A stretch of 64,000 nucleotides of DNA from Otatea glauca (lineage: Eukaryota; Streptophyta; Magnoliopsida; Poales; Poaceae). The position numbers and the translations under genes are program-made. The notes below the pieces were generated by a model. The model saw only the letters and a list, made by a program, of their open reading frames with translations, did not search any database and had not been told where the DNA came from. The stretch spans positions 64,579,524 through 64,643,523 of the forward strand of contig CM070722.1 in NCBI GenBank assembly GCA_036346275.1. Reading direction: 5' to 3'. This document shows, in pieces, positions 48,916-59,582 of the stretch (position 1 is the stretch's first letter; each line of letters starts with the position of its first letter).

Positions 48916-49311
48916 CAGGTTCATAATATCATTGATAATCTCTTGAATATCGTGGTTATCGACCATATCAAGCCGGTACGGTATACAATACCGGTCGGTC
49001 GGTAAATCGGTTAAATTCAAAAAATAAAAAATACAAAAAAAATTATGTGACGTAAATATCGCGATAATCGCTGAATATCGAGCGAAAATCGCTCGCAAAA
49101 TCGACCAGAACACAAGTTCACAAAATCGCTCAGGTCGATTATCGAGGAATATCGAGCAGTTATCGATGAAAATCGATTTTTTTGAATTTTTTTCATCAAA
49201 AAAGTTTGATTTCGAAACTCTTCGATTTTCTACGGATTTTCAACAGATTTTTTTTTATTTTTTAAAATCTCGATATAGTCGATTATCACGATATCGATAT
49301 TGTGAACCCTG
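48916..49311. mobile_element. hAT MITE, 'AAATCG/ATATCG' family
   Basis: The ends CAGGTTCATAATATC and (inverted) GATATTGTGAACCCTG are flanked by a perfect 8-bp duplication AACCCAAC (48908-48915 and 49312-49319). The 396-bp body consists of words such as AATATCG, GAAAATCG and CGATTATC in both orientations. Ends and architecture parallel the element at 39136, but the repeated word differs (ATCG instead of ACCG). It is non-coding. Confidence 0.9.
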
Positions 49312-49471
49312 AACCCAACTACAAAATTAGCACCCTCCTCGACCGCAAAAACACCGGCAGTTGACACGTGTCACCTGTCGCGCTCCCGTACCAAGGTAGG
49401 AGGTACTGCACAGCAGGAGCTCGGAAGTAGCGACATGCTAAACAGTGCTACCTCGGTAGGAACCTTGATAC

Positions 49472-49834
49472 TAGGGTTGTGAAAAAAAAGCTCGAGATCG
49501 GCTCAGCCTAGGCTCGGTTTGAGCTCTAAACGAGCTGAACTCGAGTTTGACCCCGAGCTCAAATAGCTCGCGAGTCTGGTAAATTTATAAATTATTTTTT
49601 AAATATTATTATATATTAAATCTTATCAAGCATACTCGAGGCAAGCTTGAGCTCGAGCATTTTATATTGTTGAAAAATAATTCATATTAAATTGTTTATT
49701 GTTACTGAACTTACCCGAGCCTACTCAAGCCTGAATCGAGCCGAGCTTGAACCTAGTCTAGACTCGGACCCTAACTCGAGCTCGGCTAGCCTGGGAGCCC
49801 AAGCTCATTCAAACTCAGCTTGTTTATAGCCCTA
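49472..49834. mobile_element. hAT MITE, 'GAGCTCG' family
   Basis: The termini TAGGGTTGTGAAAAAAAAGC (left) and (inverted) TTGTTTATAGCCCTA (right) are similar. The flanks CTTGATAC and CTTGCCAC share 6 of 8 positions. The body is packed with CTCGAG/GAGCTC palindromic words (GAGCTCGGCT, AAGCTTGAGCTCGAGC). This is the same plan of short word iteration as the elements at 39136 and 48916, with a different word. Confidence 0.7.
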
Positions 49835-51700
49835 CTTGCCACCTCTCGGCTCGTGCCACCAAACACGCCTTTTGCTGTCGGGGAAAATTATCTATGCAAA
49901 TTTATTTAGATGAACACTTGATTTATAAAAAAAGTTTAGAGATAGAAAAGCGAGGGCTTCATAGAAATGAGTAAATCTGCGCGTGTCAAACTACTACCAT
50001 ATTTGGACTCTTACTCTTTTTTTTTTCTTTCAAAAATAGTTTATTTTTTAAAATTTTGCAAAATAGCCCCTCTCCGTGCTACATTACCGCGGGGTAATCC
50101 CGTGGTACTGTAGTGTGGGATTTTGGTTTGCAACGGAATGAGGGTGCGAAAAATCGGTGGAGCGGAATCGACCAGCGGCTGCACAATTGCCGTGGAGTGG
50201 GGGCTCGAAAATTGCATTTCCGCGGAATTGGGGGCGCGAAAAATGCAATTTCGGCGCGATGGAGGCAGGTATTTGTATTTTCCGAGGTGAGGGTGCGCAG
50301 AAGTTGGATTTGTTACGGTGTGATGGGCCAATAAATTCGGAGCTCTCTATGCAGAATAGAGCCATTACTGTAAAAAAATTTACAAAGGCCATAAAAAATA
50401 AATTAGAGAGATAGAAACAGTGAACAGTTGGGCAGCAGCAGAGGCATCTGCGCCACTTGCCCCCACGTTCCCGTCCCTGTCGTCACTAACAATGTTGCCA
50501 TTGGCTCACTAGCCACTGCTAACCCACATGGCCAGGTCAGCCTCTTTCTAGTTGCTACCAGTTTCCACTTTCTCCTCGAGCAAATTTCGCGAAGTGCATC
50601 GTCGAGTCGTGGTGGTGGCGGCGGCTTTGCTTGTGCGTGAGGATGCATGGCCCGCTGTTTTTAGGATCTACCAGGAACAGTTATTCGCTAGGGGTGCGAC
50701 CGACGGGCATGCGCGCTGCACCGACAAAAATCTTCACCGACAGGAGTTGGGCCTTGATAGAGCGGCGGACTATAAAACTTTCGACGAAGTGTTACACTTG
50801 ACACTTCACAGTTGACAATTCATCTTCATATTGCTTTTACTCTGTATTCACATTTTTTTTTTCAAAATTTCAATCGTCACATCCCACGCATCCTAAATCA
50901 CCGAATCGGAATCAATTCAATCAACAAATCGACGAGGACTTCAATAATCCTACGGGTAGAGGGCCTTAGGCCATCGCCGTTGCTTGTTGCCATGAGTGGT
51001 GTGTCCGCTTGGCCGCTCCTCTGCTTGTTTGCCACTACCGTGCTCAGTGTCGTGCCGCTACCGCGACCCAAGCTGACGCCGCCTACTGCACCCCAAATCG
51101 GGAAAAGGAGGAGAGCGGGGGATTTGGATCGGGGCCTTGGAGAGCCATGAAGTAGTTTGATGGACTAGAGAATGAGCTACGTGTAGTGGGTCTTTGATTT
51201 CCAACGGGAGGTAGCAGTCGACTAGATATATAGCTCATAGATGATGATCTCAATCTGATCCTAACGATTTTAGAATTTTTGAGAGTGCATCCTGGCACCC
51301 TTACCATTTCCGCCTCTGCTCCATAGGTTTGTTATTTCTCTAAAAATAAAAAATGGCGCAGAATCAAAACGGACCGACATTGGCAAGCAAATATGTTCAG
51401 TGGTATAGTCTAGAGTAGCGCACATAGCATCAGTATAAAAAATCGATCAAAGGCAAGTAGCAATTTTCGACGTCATTAGAAAATACCGATCGCATGGATC
51501 GCGTGCTTGTGCAGTTGATTCTGGAATTTCCATGGCCGATCGTGCAGCCCTAGGCCATCATACGCAGCCCAATACATGTTCTGTGATTCAACGGGCCATC
51601 CGTCAGTGCATATTGCATACTACACCAATATCACAGGCCTACCATTCGGCCCAATTCTACAACGTCAAGCCCAAGGCCTGAATAAATGATCTCCAGTCCA
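49835..51700. other. Intergenic DNA
   Basis: At 50150-50290 there are iterated words (GGGGGCGCGAAAAATGCAATT-like, in 2-3 loose copies). GC-rich frames at 50403-50815 and 50812-51150 have no motif. From about 51540 the sequence carries repeated GGCCCA/GGGCCA motifs leading into the promoter that follows. Confidence 0.45.
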
Positions 51701-51704
51701 AAGA

Positions 51705-51863
51705 GGCCCAAAGGCCCACGCTCTCTAGGTTTTCTCCTTTTCCACGCGATGGATGCGCATGCGCCGCCTCCTCTGGCCCTCTCCTCTCCTCTTCCACTCG
51801 CCGTCATGGAGGCTATATAAATCGACTCCTAACGCAGCGTTCAATTCTCCATTTGCTAGGGTT
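51705..51863 (+). promoter_or_regulatory. Promoter with site II motifs, TATA box and telo-box
   Basis: Two GGCCCA site II elements (51705-51710, 51713-51718) are followed by a TATATAAA box (51814-51821), a start-site region near 51845 and TAGGGTT (51857-51863), the reverse of the AACCCTA telo-box. Site II plus telo-box is characteristic of plant ribosomal-protein and snoRNA gene promoters. No long protein frame follows, so a non-coding snoRNA host transcript running towards 52.9 kb is the best fit. A 52-base tandem duplication (CTATGTTTGATTCG..., 51999-52100) lies within the presumed transcript. Confidence 0.65.
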
Positions 51864-52626
51864 CCAAGCGCCAGCCGCCATCGCCGCGCTCTCTTCTCCG
51901 CCACGCGTTTCTTCTTTCGTTTACCGGTCTCTTTCGGTCTCAAGTTACATCATTTAATCGATTTTGATTTGCTGCTGTTCTTGGTTCTTGTGCTAGTTTC
52001 TATGTTTGATTCGTCATCTCTTGTTATTGTTATCAGGTGGCAGTATAGTCTCTATGTTTGATTCGTCCTCTCGTTATTGTTATAAGGTGGGAGTAGCGAT
52101 ATGGATAGATCGACTTGTCAAAAATCGTTCCGGTTGCCATGCCTCTAAGTAGGCAATATGATTGTTGCTTGAGCACAAGTCAATTTCTTGATGCAAATTC
52201 CTTTCTTTTTGTGTGTTTTTGTAAATCCTTCTCTGTTGTTTTTCTTCTGTTTGGTGTGTACATATTGATTTCTGCACGGTGCTAACCCCGGGCTTGTCGG
52301 ATTAAAATACCCTGAAGAAGGAAGCCCCAATGCCTGTGCTAGATCCACCGTGCCATTCAGTGTTGCAGGTCATGACACATCTTGTGATTGGCCTGTGTCA
52401 AAGCAATGGATATATGCATAACTCATATTCTCTATGTTTTTACTCTTGCTTATTTCATTGGATTGATATCGTAGATGGCAGTGATTAGATCTTACCCGCG
52501 CTTCTGATCTAACCCGTGAAGCAAAGGGGAAAACAATGGTTGAATTTCTTAATATGAGCCATTCTGTTCTCGTTATTTTCCTTCTTTATCCTTTTAGATT
52601 CACCATCTGTTGATGTGTGGTCTGGC

Positions 52627-52714
52627 AAGGCAGTGATGTTACAAACTTTCAGCTTACATGCCAGTTCTGCTTCTGAGAATTCATGACAGAGAAGCTGATA
52701 TAGCTCTGAGCCTT
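52627..52714 (+). ncRNA. C/D-box snoRNA candidate guiding 25S rRNA methylation
   Basis: The layout is complete: terminal stem AAGGC (52627-52631) with GCCTT (52710-52714); box C GTGATGT (52633-52639, one base off RTGATGA); D' CTGA (52673-52676); C' ATGACAG (52683-52689); box D CTGA (52706-52709). The 12 bases 52660-52671 before D' (GCCAGTTCTGCT) are complementary to AGCAGAACTGGC, which I recall as part of the conserved GAGCAGAACTGGCG segment of 25S/28S rRNA. The fifth base upstream of D' would direct 2'-O-methylation of the A in AGC-A-GAAC. The second guide (before D) was not matched. The snoRNA-type promoter upstream supports the call. Confidence 0.65.
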
Positions 52715-52719
52715 CTTGT

Positions 52720-53650
52720 AGTTGCACATACTTCATAATGACTTGTAGCCATAATTTAGATTATTATCACGTGCTTTTCGCTAACTTCGCATCTGAATCG
52801 CCAATGATGAGTCGCCCAATGTTTGGAGGTGTAGTTTGCTCCAAGTTCCTGTTTATCAGGAAGAACCTACTTGGGGTCGCTGCATTCATATGACATCAAC
52901 GGGCAAGTCTGAGGTTCTCGCTGTGTTGACAAACACTTTTTAACGCTGCTTTTCTTGAAACACTTTTATTTGGTGGCTTTCTGATTTCAGTGTGTGAGTT
53001 TCTACTACAAGGCATTGCCGGGTTTAACTATCCTCCATCAAGTACCACTGATTTGTGCGGAGGCTGAAAAACTCGGAGATTGTGTGTTGTCATCAGCTTC
53101 GTCTCTTTTGTTTCCTTGAGATGGGAGTTAAATAACAGCACAAAATTCTCTTCAGCAGCACCAATCCGACGATTCAGCAGAACAGAAATCTGATCAATCT
53201 TACACGGCTTTGGCTCCGATGATAATGGTGGAATACCTGAAACAGAACTTACACGTTCGGCCAGATAGATAATCATTTATTGGAATAAAAATTAAAACCA
53301 CGATTTGAAAAGTGCGTACTGGATATCTCCCTGTGCAGTACATATATCCAAGCAATTAAAGTATAGTCCGATCAAATGATCATACGTACCGTATAAATTT
53401 GCTGCTAACTTCTTTGGAATCATCGGATTGCGCTTCACAAAAGATGAAAACTGCCTAATTCCATAGTCCTACACTGCCGCTGTTGGCTATTCCCGTTGAT
53501 TCGTGAACATATATTGCGGTTGCAGATCCCATAGATCTGGCCCCAAATTCATCTGGGTTCGGCAAATCCTGGCAATTATTTATTTTCAGTCTGGATGGCG
53601 CCACGTCAGCTTCTTCCTTCATATCCCCAAGTCCCTTATCCCTGCACCAA
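52720..53650. other. Downstream of the snoRNA; no gene recognised
   Basis: A box-C-like ATGATGA at 52804 lacks a matching stem (see rejected items). Minus-strand frames at 53028-53276 and 53455-53620 have no motif that I recognise. Confidence 0.4.
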
Positions 53651-53656
53651 CAAAAG

Positions 53657-55167
53657 CAAGGTTCCAAATTTCGGCGAAATTTCGCCGAGATTTCGGACCA
53701 CCCCGAAATCTCAAGTACCGACCGAAAAAAAAATTTAAAAAAATTTGAAATTGCTACAGTAAAATCCGAAACTTTGGTTTTCTCGGCGAAATTTCGCCAA
53801 ATTTGGCCGAAATTTTGTGTTTTTTGGCCGGTTTTGAAAGTTTTAGGGCCGGATTTGACTGGATTTGGTCCAATAACCCTTAGGAAAGTCATCTCCTATG
53901 AAAATTTGTTGAAAAACCTAATTTTTTAAATATTTTAAAATTTTGGCAGAAACACTGTCCGATTTTTATAAAATTGTACAAGATTGATAAACATATGAAA
54001 ATTTTATGGTACTATCCTTAGTAGTTTAGGATCATACATAAAAAATTTCAAAATAATTTAACTTCATTTATTATCTTTAAAAAATCAAAAACAGAATGAA
54101 CATAATTGGGACAGTTATATTGTCAGAATTTTATAAATTTTCTTGAGTGTGATTACGATCTAATTTTTTTTTGAGAGATTAATAATTGACTCAGTACCAT
54201 TATAAAAAATTTTCAAAAAATTTAAACTTTGTTTGTTTGGTCAATCAAATCTATACAAGCATTGAACTTCGTTTGTTATATTATATTTCAAAAATCAAAA
54301 AGAAAAGACATAAATGGTACTGTGCCTTGTAAGAATTTTATAAATTCACTGGAGTGTGATCATGAATCAAAATTTTTATGGGATATTAAGAACTTCCTTA
54401 TCACCGTTTTGTAAAATTTTAAAAAAATTGTATGGTTTACATAATTTTTAATTTCGGTCAAGTTTGCCGGTAAGCCTTTTAACAGGGCAGTAGTACTGTT
54501 CGAATTTTTAAAACTTTATACAGTTTGATCATAATCTAAAAATTTTATGAGAGCATTATAGATACATCATAACCATGCACAAAAAAATTCAACAGTTTCT
54601 AACTTCATTTGTACCATTTTCCAGTCGGATCAAACTTGTCGATCGTTGTTCATGCGGACAGCGCCACTCTCGAATTTTTAAAAATTCCTCACATGTGATA
54701 ATCAGCTGAAATTTTTATGATAATATTAGTTATGGATCATAACCATGAACAAAAAATTTCAACAGTTTATAACTTGATTTGTACAATTTTCCATTCCGAT
54801 CAAACTTGTCGGTCAGTGTTTTATCAGGACAGTACCACTCTCCGAATTTTTAAAAATTCCTCAGATGTGATAATCATCTGAAATTTTTGTGAGAACATCA
54901 TCATTGTGTCAGGAACCTCCAAAAAAAATTTCAAAATTTTTCGATAACGTTTAGACCACTTTTCAGCCAGTGCAAAAAACCCGAAATTTCGGAAATTTCG
55001 CCCGAAATTTCGGGTTTTTTCGCCGAATTTCGGTTTTTATTTTCCGGATTGAACCGGATTTGAATTTTCAAATTCAAATTTCATCCGAAATAATTCCGAA
55101 ATTTCGCCGAAATTTCGTTATCCGGCCTGAGACGAAATTCATTCCGAAACCGAAATTTAAAACCTTG
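53657..55167. mobile_element. hAT-like AT-rich element, copy 2 of the 'AAATTTCGG' family
   Basis: The TIRs CAAGGTTCCAAATTTCGG and (inverted) CCGAAATTTAAAACCTTG are flanked by AACAAAAG (53649-53656) and AACACAAG (55168-55175), matching at 7 of 8 positions. Near both ends the palindromic word CGAAATTTCG is repeated. The interior holds three to four imperfect direct repeats of about 170 bp (near 54440, 54610, 54780 and 54950), each with a TTTGTACCATTTTCCAGTC-like block. It shares block order with 18430-19819. There is no coding capacity, so it must be moved by another element's transposase. Confidence 0.8.
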
Positions 55168-55530
55168 AACACAAGTACACAACACATCAACAGCCGTTGC
55201 TGCTCCTTGAACCTGAAACACCCAACTGATTCCGTGAATCACTTACCGCAAAGGAAATTCTGTGTTCTTATACAAGCATATTTAATTACATAGACAAATT
55301 AAACAGCAAAGTACAAGCAGTAATATAAAAGGAGGGAATAACATAGTATTTCCTAGCAAAGTAAAAGCAGTATTTCCTTCCATGAGGATAGATAAAAGTG
55401 TTTTAGCCCCAAAGTAAGTACTAAAGGACATTATCCTATTTATTGTGTTACCATGAATTTTGGATATATTTTGTGAAAAAAAGAAACTCAAATTTATCAC
55501 ACGATTAGTCAATTTGTTCGAACTTGCTTA

Positions 55531-55745
55531 GGGTATGTTTGGTAGAGCTCTAGATCTCAACTTCACCTGAGATCTGAAACTTGTAGGCTAAAATAAAGTG
55601 AATTAAGCTTATATTTTTGGTCTAAAATATAAACAAGATGATCCATCCAAACACTATTAATGTACTCACAGTTTTAGTTCTACGGATCTGGTGGAGTTAG
55701 GAGATCCACAAATCTGGTAGAGTTAGAACTCTACCAAACACACCC
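55531..55745. mobile_element. Tourist-like MITE, 215 bp
   Basis: The TIRs GGGTATGTTTGGTAGAGCTC and (inverted) GAACTCTACCAAACACACCC have TTA on both sides (55528-55530, 55746-55748). This is a textbook PIF/Harbinger MITE in length, TIR and TSD. Confidence 0.92.
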
Positions 55746-55749
55746 TTAG

Positions 55750-57130
55750 TAGTGAATTAGAAACAAGAAGAAGAGGAGTCTATGTGCTTCCCTTATTGAG
55801 GTAAGAGCAAATGATTTGATTGGTGATTTCCTAAAAATTGAGTAAGTCAAGTCCATTATTTCTAGCGAGCTAGAGATGAGACAACAGTTCACTCTTCCAC
55901 GACATCACGCATTCCTTTCGTTCACAGGATTTTGTTGGAAATGTGATCAGCGGAATAGGACTAAAAAAAGAGAAGATAAAATGAAAAGAGAAATAAGCAT
56001 TCCCTAGAGAATAGATTGCAATAGGTTGTCGTTGGCACCGAACTGCGGTGGATCGAAAATGGGAAGCTTTGGAGGGAAGTTTGCTTCGTGTTTAGTCCAC
56101 ATTTTGTTTCTTGACATATATACATGAAGGAAAGTGCATAATCTAGTCCATAGAAAATAAATGAAGGCCTAGATTTGCTAACCCCACCCGATGAATTTGG
56201 GGCAAACACGCAAGCACAGCTCCAAACGGTTGCATAGTAGAGAGGTGTTTCAATGCTTTTCTTTTTTACAGTTCGCTCTGCAGAGTATCCTTTTATTGGG
56301 CCTAATACATGTAATGGTCAAGTACCAAGTAAAATTTGAATTTGAGCTGGCCCACTTAGTACTTACATATCGAAGCCTGTAGACAGTCCATAGACAATTT
56401 AGTCCGAAAGCCAGGAACAGTCTAGTGCGAAAGCTTGGTAGGAGTTTTGCACGAACAATAATTCAATTTTCACAGTAAAACAAAACCATGGTACCTGCGA
56501 CTTGTGAAATATGCTGCGTACACTCTCTCTGAACAGGACAAAGTGACCTTTTTGTTTTTTCCAGGCGACTTTCTCCATGGCATTCGCATCGACTGATGGA
56601 TATCCCAGGCTGTTAATTCCATGGATTTTCATTTCCCCTATGCACGGGGAATGTGATTCGAGTCTGGATTTTTGTGGAAAATTAATATGGCCTAATGTTA
56701 ATTTATTTCTATAGTTATATAATAAAAACATAAATTAAATTGCGTCTACAATAAGATTTCTAACTATCAGTAAATATTTGATGAATACGTAACATGCTAA
56801 TAAAGAAGGCACGTCTACACATGCTAGATAGTCCAATTAATACATATATGTAAATAATACTACCATATCAATATACATTCTCAACAGATTGAATAATTAA
56901 GAGAAAGATTGCTTGAACTAACAACTAGTCGGTTCGAGACGCTTACAATAGCTTGGTGAAGAACAGGAAAATGAGTAGGAGCCGCGCGACAATTGAAGAT
57001 GAAGACAAGTAGTCGTGTGGTACGGCGTTTCACAGAAACCTATAGCCAGAAAGCGCTAGAGGAACACAATTCGTCGCGTACGCACTTTCATGTACAGGGA
57101 TGTCTTCATTATAATAAAAGCAAGTCCAAC
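55750..57130. other. Intergenic DNA
   Basis: No gene was recognised. A minus-strand frame at 56399-56731 contains AMEKVAWKKQKGHFVLF and could end at a splice donor, but I cannot match it to a family. The rest is AT-rich. Confidence 0.4.
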
Positions 57131-57137
57131 CAAAACC

Positions 57138-57655
57138 ATCTCGCTAGAGATCAGATCAAACTGCCACAATCCCAAGAACCACCCCTAGAATCTCGCATCA
57201 TGGTCTCATGGAGACCTGCCTCGCTAGAAATTAGATCAAACTACCACAATACAACGAACCACCATTGGAATCTCGCATCATGGATGAACGGACTAACAAT
57301 ATAAGAACGTGAGTCTCACCAATATCGTGCATCATGGACACCCGCCTCACTATAAATCAGATCAAATTGCTACAATACCACGAACCACCCCTAGAATCTC
57401 GCATCATGGTCTCATGGAGACCTGCCTTGCTAGAAATTAGATCAAACTACCACAATACAACGAACCACCATTGGAATCTCGCATCATAGATGAACGGACT
57501 AACAATACAAGAACATGAGTCTCACCAATATCGTGCATCATGGACACCCGCCTCGCTATAAATCAGATCAAATTGCCACAATACCACGAACCACTACTGG
57601 AATCTCGCATCATGGACAAACGGACTAACCGTACGAGAACGTGAGACTCATCAAG
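57138..57655. repeat. Higher-order tandem repeat, 206-bp unit
   Basis: A 206-bp unit (for example starting CCTGCCTCGCTAGAAATTAG at 57215 and again, with small changes, at 57421) is present about 2.5 times. Each unit is itself made of three related subunits of about 63, 54 and 89 bases, each ending in a form of (CTCGCATCATGG / CGTGCATCATGG). It is non-coding; the frame at 56993-57304 is a by-product. Confidence 0.88.
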
Positions 57656-58060
57656 ATCGTGTGTGTACGCACGCGCGTGCGTTTGTATACACAGCCTAAC
57701 ATAGCTAACCATGTATAACTCTAGCCTCGTCACTAACTCATATTAGAGTCCATGTAAGAGCTCGTCTTAAAAGTTGATTTCTCACCACGTAGCTAAGCAA
57801 TATAGGACTAAAATCATATATGCAATTCAATATCCATTTGACTTTTTTCAATGAATTAATTCCAATAGATTCTACATGTTTTGAGTTTGATTAACTGAAA
57901 TTATGAGAAACTTTCTTATACCAACACGTTAACAGAAAACAATTGTATAGTCACAGAGGTGTCACGAACAGATCCTACGATACGGCTCAACGGAAAAGGA
58001 AAGTATATACTGCTCTCACAGAAGCAAATACAATCTTTAGATTTGTCCTTGTTCTTCAAA

Positions 58061-59582
58061 TTATGCGTTCCAGTTATGCTCGTCAGGTGACAGTGGTAGC
58101 GATGACATGAACTGCTGCATCTCGAGGCTGAACTCGTCGTCGGTGACGACAGACGACGGCCCGGGCGACGGCGCCGTCGACCCGCCGTCGGTGCTGAACC
58201 ATTCCCCCGGGATTGAGCCCGGGGTGATGCCGAACATATGGGAGATATCCAACTCCACCTCGCTGGCCGCCCTTCTCTTCGCCGGCTTCACGTTCTCTGC
58301 ATCAGTTTTTCCAATGCAACATGTGAGATCGATCGATGATGATGATTGCACCGTGTGATCTTCCTAAGTTACATTTGATTCAGATGATAGACGTCAGCAC
58401 TCAGCAGTGTTGATTGATACATAACCATGTAAATTCTGAATTGTGATGTTGTTTTGGGGAAACAAGTTTTGATCTTTGAGCTCAAGATGAGATCAAGAAC
58501 TGACCGAATACGAAGTCCCATTTACCGCCATAATTCGGGTCCTCGCCTGGGGGGTACTGCGAGGTGACGTCGCTGTCGCTCGCGCCGCCGCCGTGGAGCA
58601 GCCTTGAGCTGGGCTCGCGGTACATCAGCTCGGGCATGGAGCCCACCCTGAGCATGGCGGGGTTGGGCCGCGGTAGGTGGTGGTGGTCGCCGAGCAGCCC
58701 GGCGCCGCCGCTGCCGCATCTCACCGTGTCAAATTGGTTCGAAGGGAGCTCGTGTGCTCTGGTTGGCAGCGGCGGGAGCCCCGCAGAGCCGAAGCCACCG
58801 CCGTGGTCGAGCCTGGCGTTGTCATGGTGAAACACCGGCTGCGGCGAGGCGCCGTTGGCCTGCTGGTTGGCGAGGTGGAGCAGTTGCATCCCCTGCATTT
58901 GGTTCAGGAGGGGGTAGTTTTGGTTTATCAGCGGCGAGTGAGAGGCCGAGGCCGAGCCGGAGGGCGACGGCGCAGTCGGCGGCAACGCGAACGGGTTGCT
59001 CGCGTCGAAGAGGAATGGCGCGGGCAGGCTGGTGTTGCCGTTGCCGTCGGCGTCGGCAAACGGGTTGAGGTTCTGAGTACGCAGTATGGCGATCTCTCGC
59101 TCGATTTCCGGCGGGTAGAGCGGTTGGCCGGTGCGCTGCCGGCGCTTGAGGCGCGTGTTCCAGTAGTTCTTAATCTCGTTGTCCGTCCTCCCTGGCAGCT
59201 GCACGTACACCACCACGAGTCAATAGGATCATGGTGCGATTGATCAAAGAGAAAAAAAAGATCGAATCTTGCAGAAAGAATCGGCTCTTACGTGTGAGGA
59301 GATGCGCGCCCACTTGTTGCCAAGAAGGCCATGGAGGCGGAGGATGAGGCGCTCCTCCTCGGGGGAGAAGGGACCCTTGCGGAGGTTGGGGCGGAGGTGG
59401 TTCGCCCACCGGAGCCGGCAGCTCTTGCCGCAGCGCTGCAGCCCCGTCTCCCGCCGCACGGCGTTCCAGTTGCCCTCCCCGTGCCGCCGCACGTGGTCGA
59501 TCAGCAGCTTGTCCTCCGCCTGCGACCACGGCCCCTTCTTCAGCCCGCCGCCCCCTTCTCCGCCGCCTCCGCTCCTCGTCAT
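58061..59582 (-). CDS. GAMYB-like R2R3-MYB transcription factor
   Basis: Three exons, 5' to 3': 59582-59292, 59198-58505, 58296-58061 (TAA), giving 406 aa with canonical GT-AG ends and matching phases. R2 (about 15-66) has Trp at 19, 39 and 59. R3 (about 68-117) has Phe72, Trp91 and Trp110, with LPGRTDNEIKNYWNTRLKRR (98-117) crossing from exon 1 to exon 2. Directly after it comes QRTGQPLYPPEI (118-129), the block that marks GAMYB and its close relatives, then NPFADAD. These nuclear activators act downstream of gibberellin in aleurone and anther tapetum. The Pro/Ser/Gln-rich middle and acidic C-terminus (FSLEMQQFMSSLPLSPDE) suit an activation domain. An ELPSNQ block (247-252) sits where GAMYBs carry the miR159 site. 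The region upstream (59583-60000) may contain a 5' UTR intron. The gene looks intact; which GAMYB-like paralogue it is, I cannot say. Confidence 0.93.
58734..58753 (-). promoter_or_regulatory. Degenerate miR159-like target site in the MYB exon 2
   Basis: The sense sequence ACGAGCTCCCTTCGAACCAA encodes the ELPSNQ region. Compared with the canonical GAMYB site as I remember it (TGGAGCTCCCTTCACTCCAA), 15 of 20 bases match, with the core GAGCTCCCTTC intact and five mismatches. Cleavage by miR159 is uncertain at this level of mismatch. Confidence 0.5.

Noticed and set aside
52804..52912. Second C/D snoRNA (box C ATGATGA at 52804-52810, CTGA at 52909-52912)
   Set aside because: The flanks do not pair beyond two bases, and no D'/C' pair or rRNA complement was seen.
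56928..56940. GGTTCGAGAC resembling a tRNA T-loop
   Set aside because: No acceptor stem, D-arm or anticodon arm can be drawn around it.
58564..59243. Plus-strand frames of up to 188 aa over the MYB gene
   Set aside because: They are antisense to GC-rich MYB exons with a complete R2R3 domain on the minus strand.
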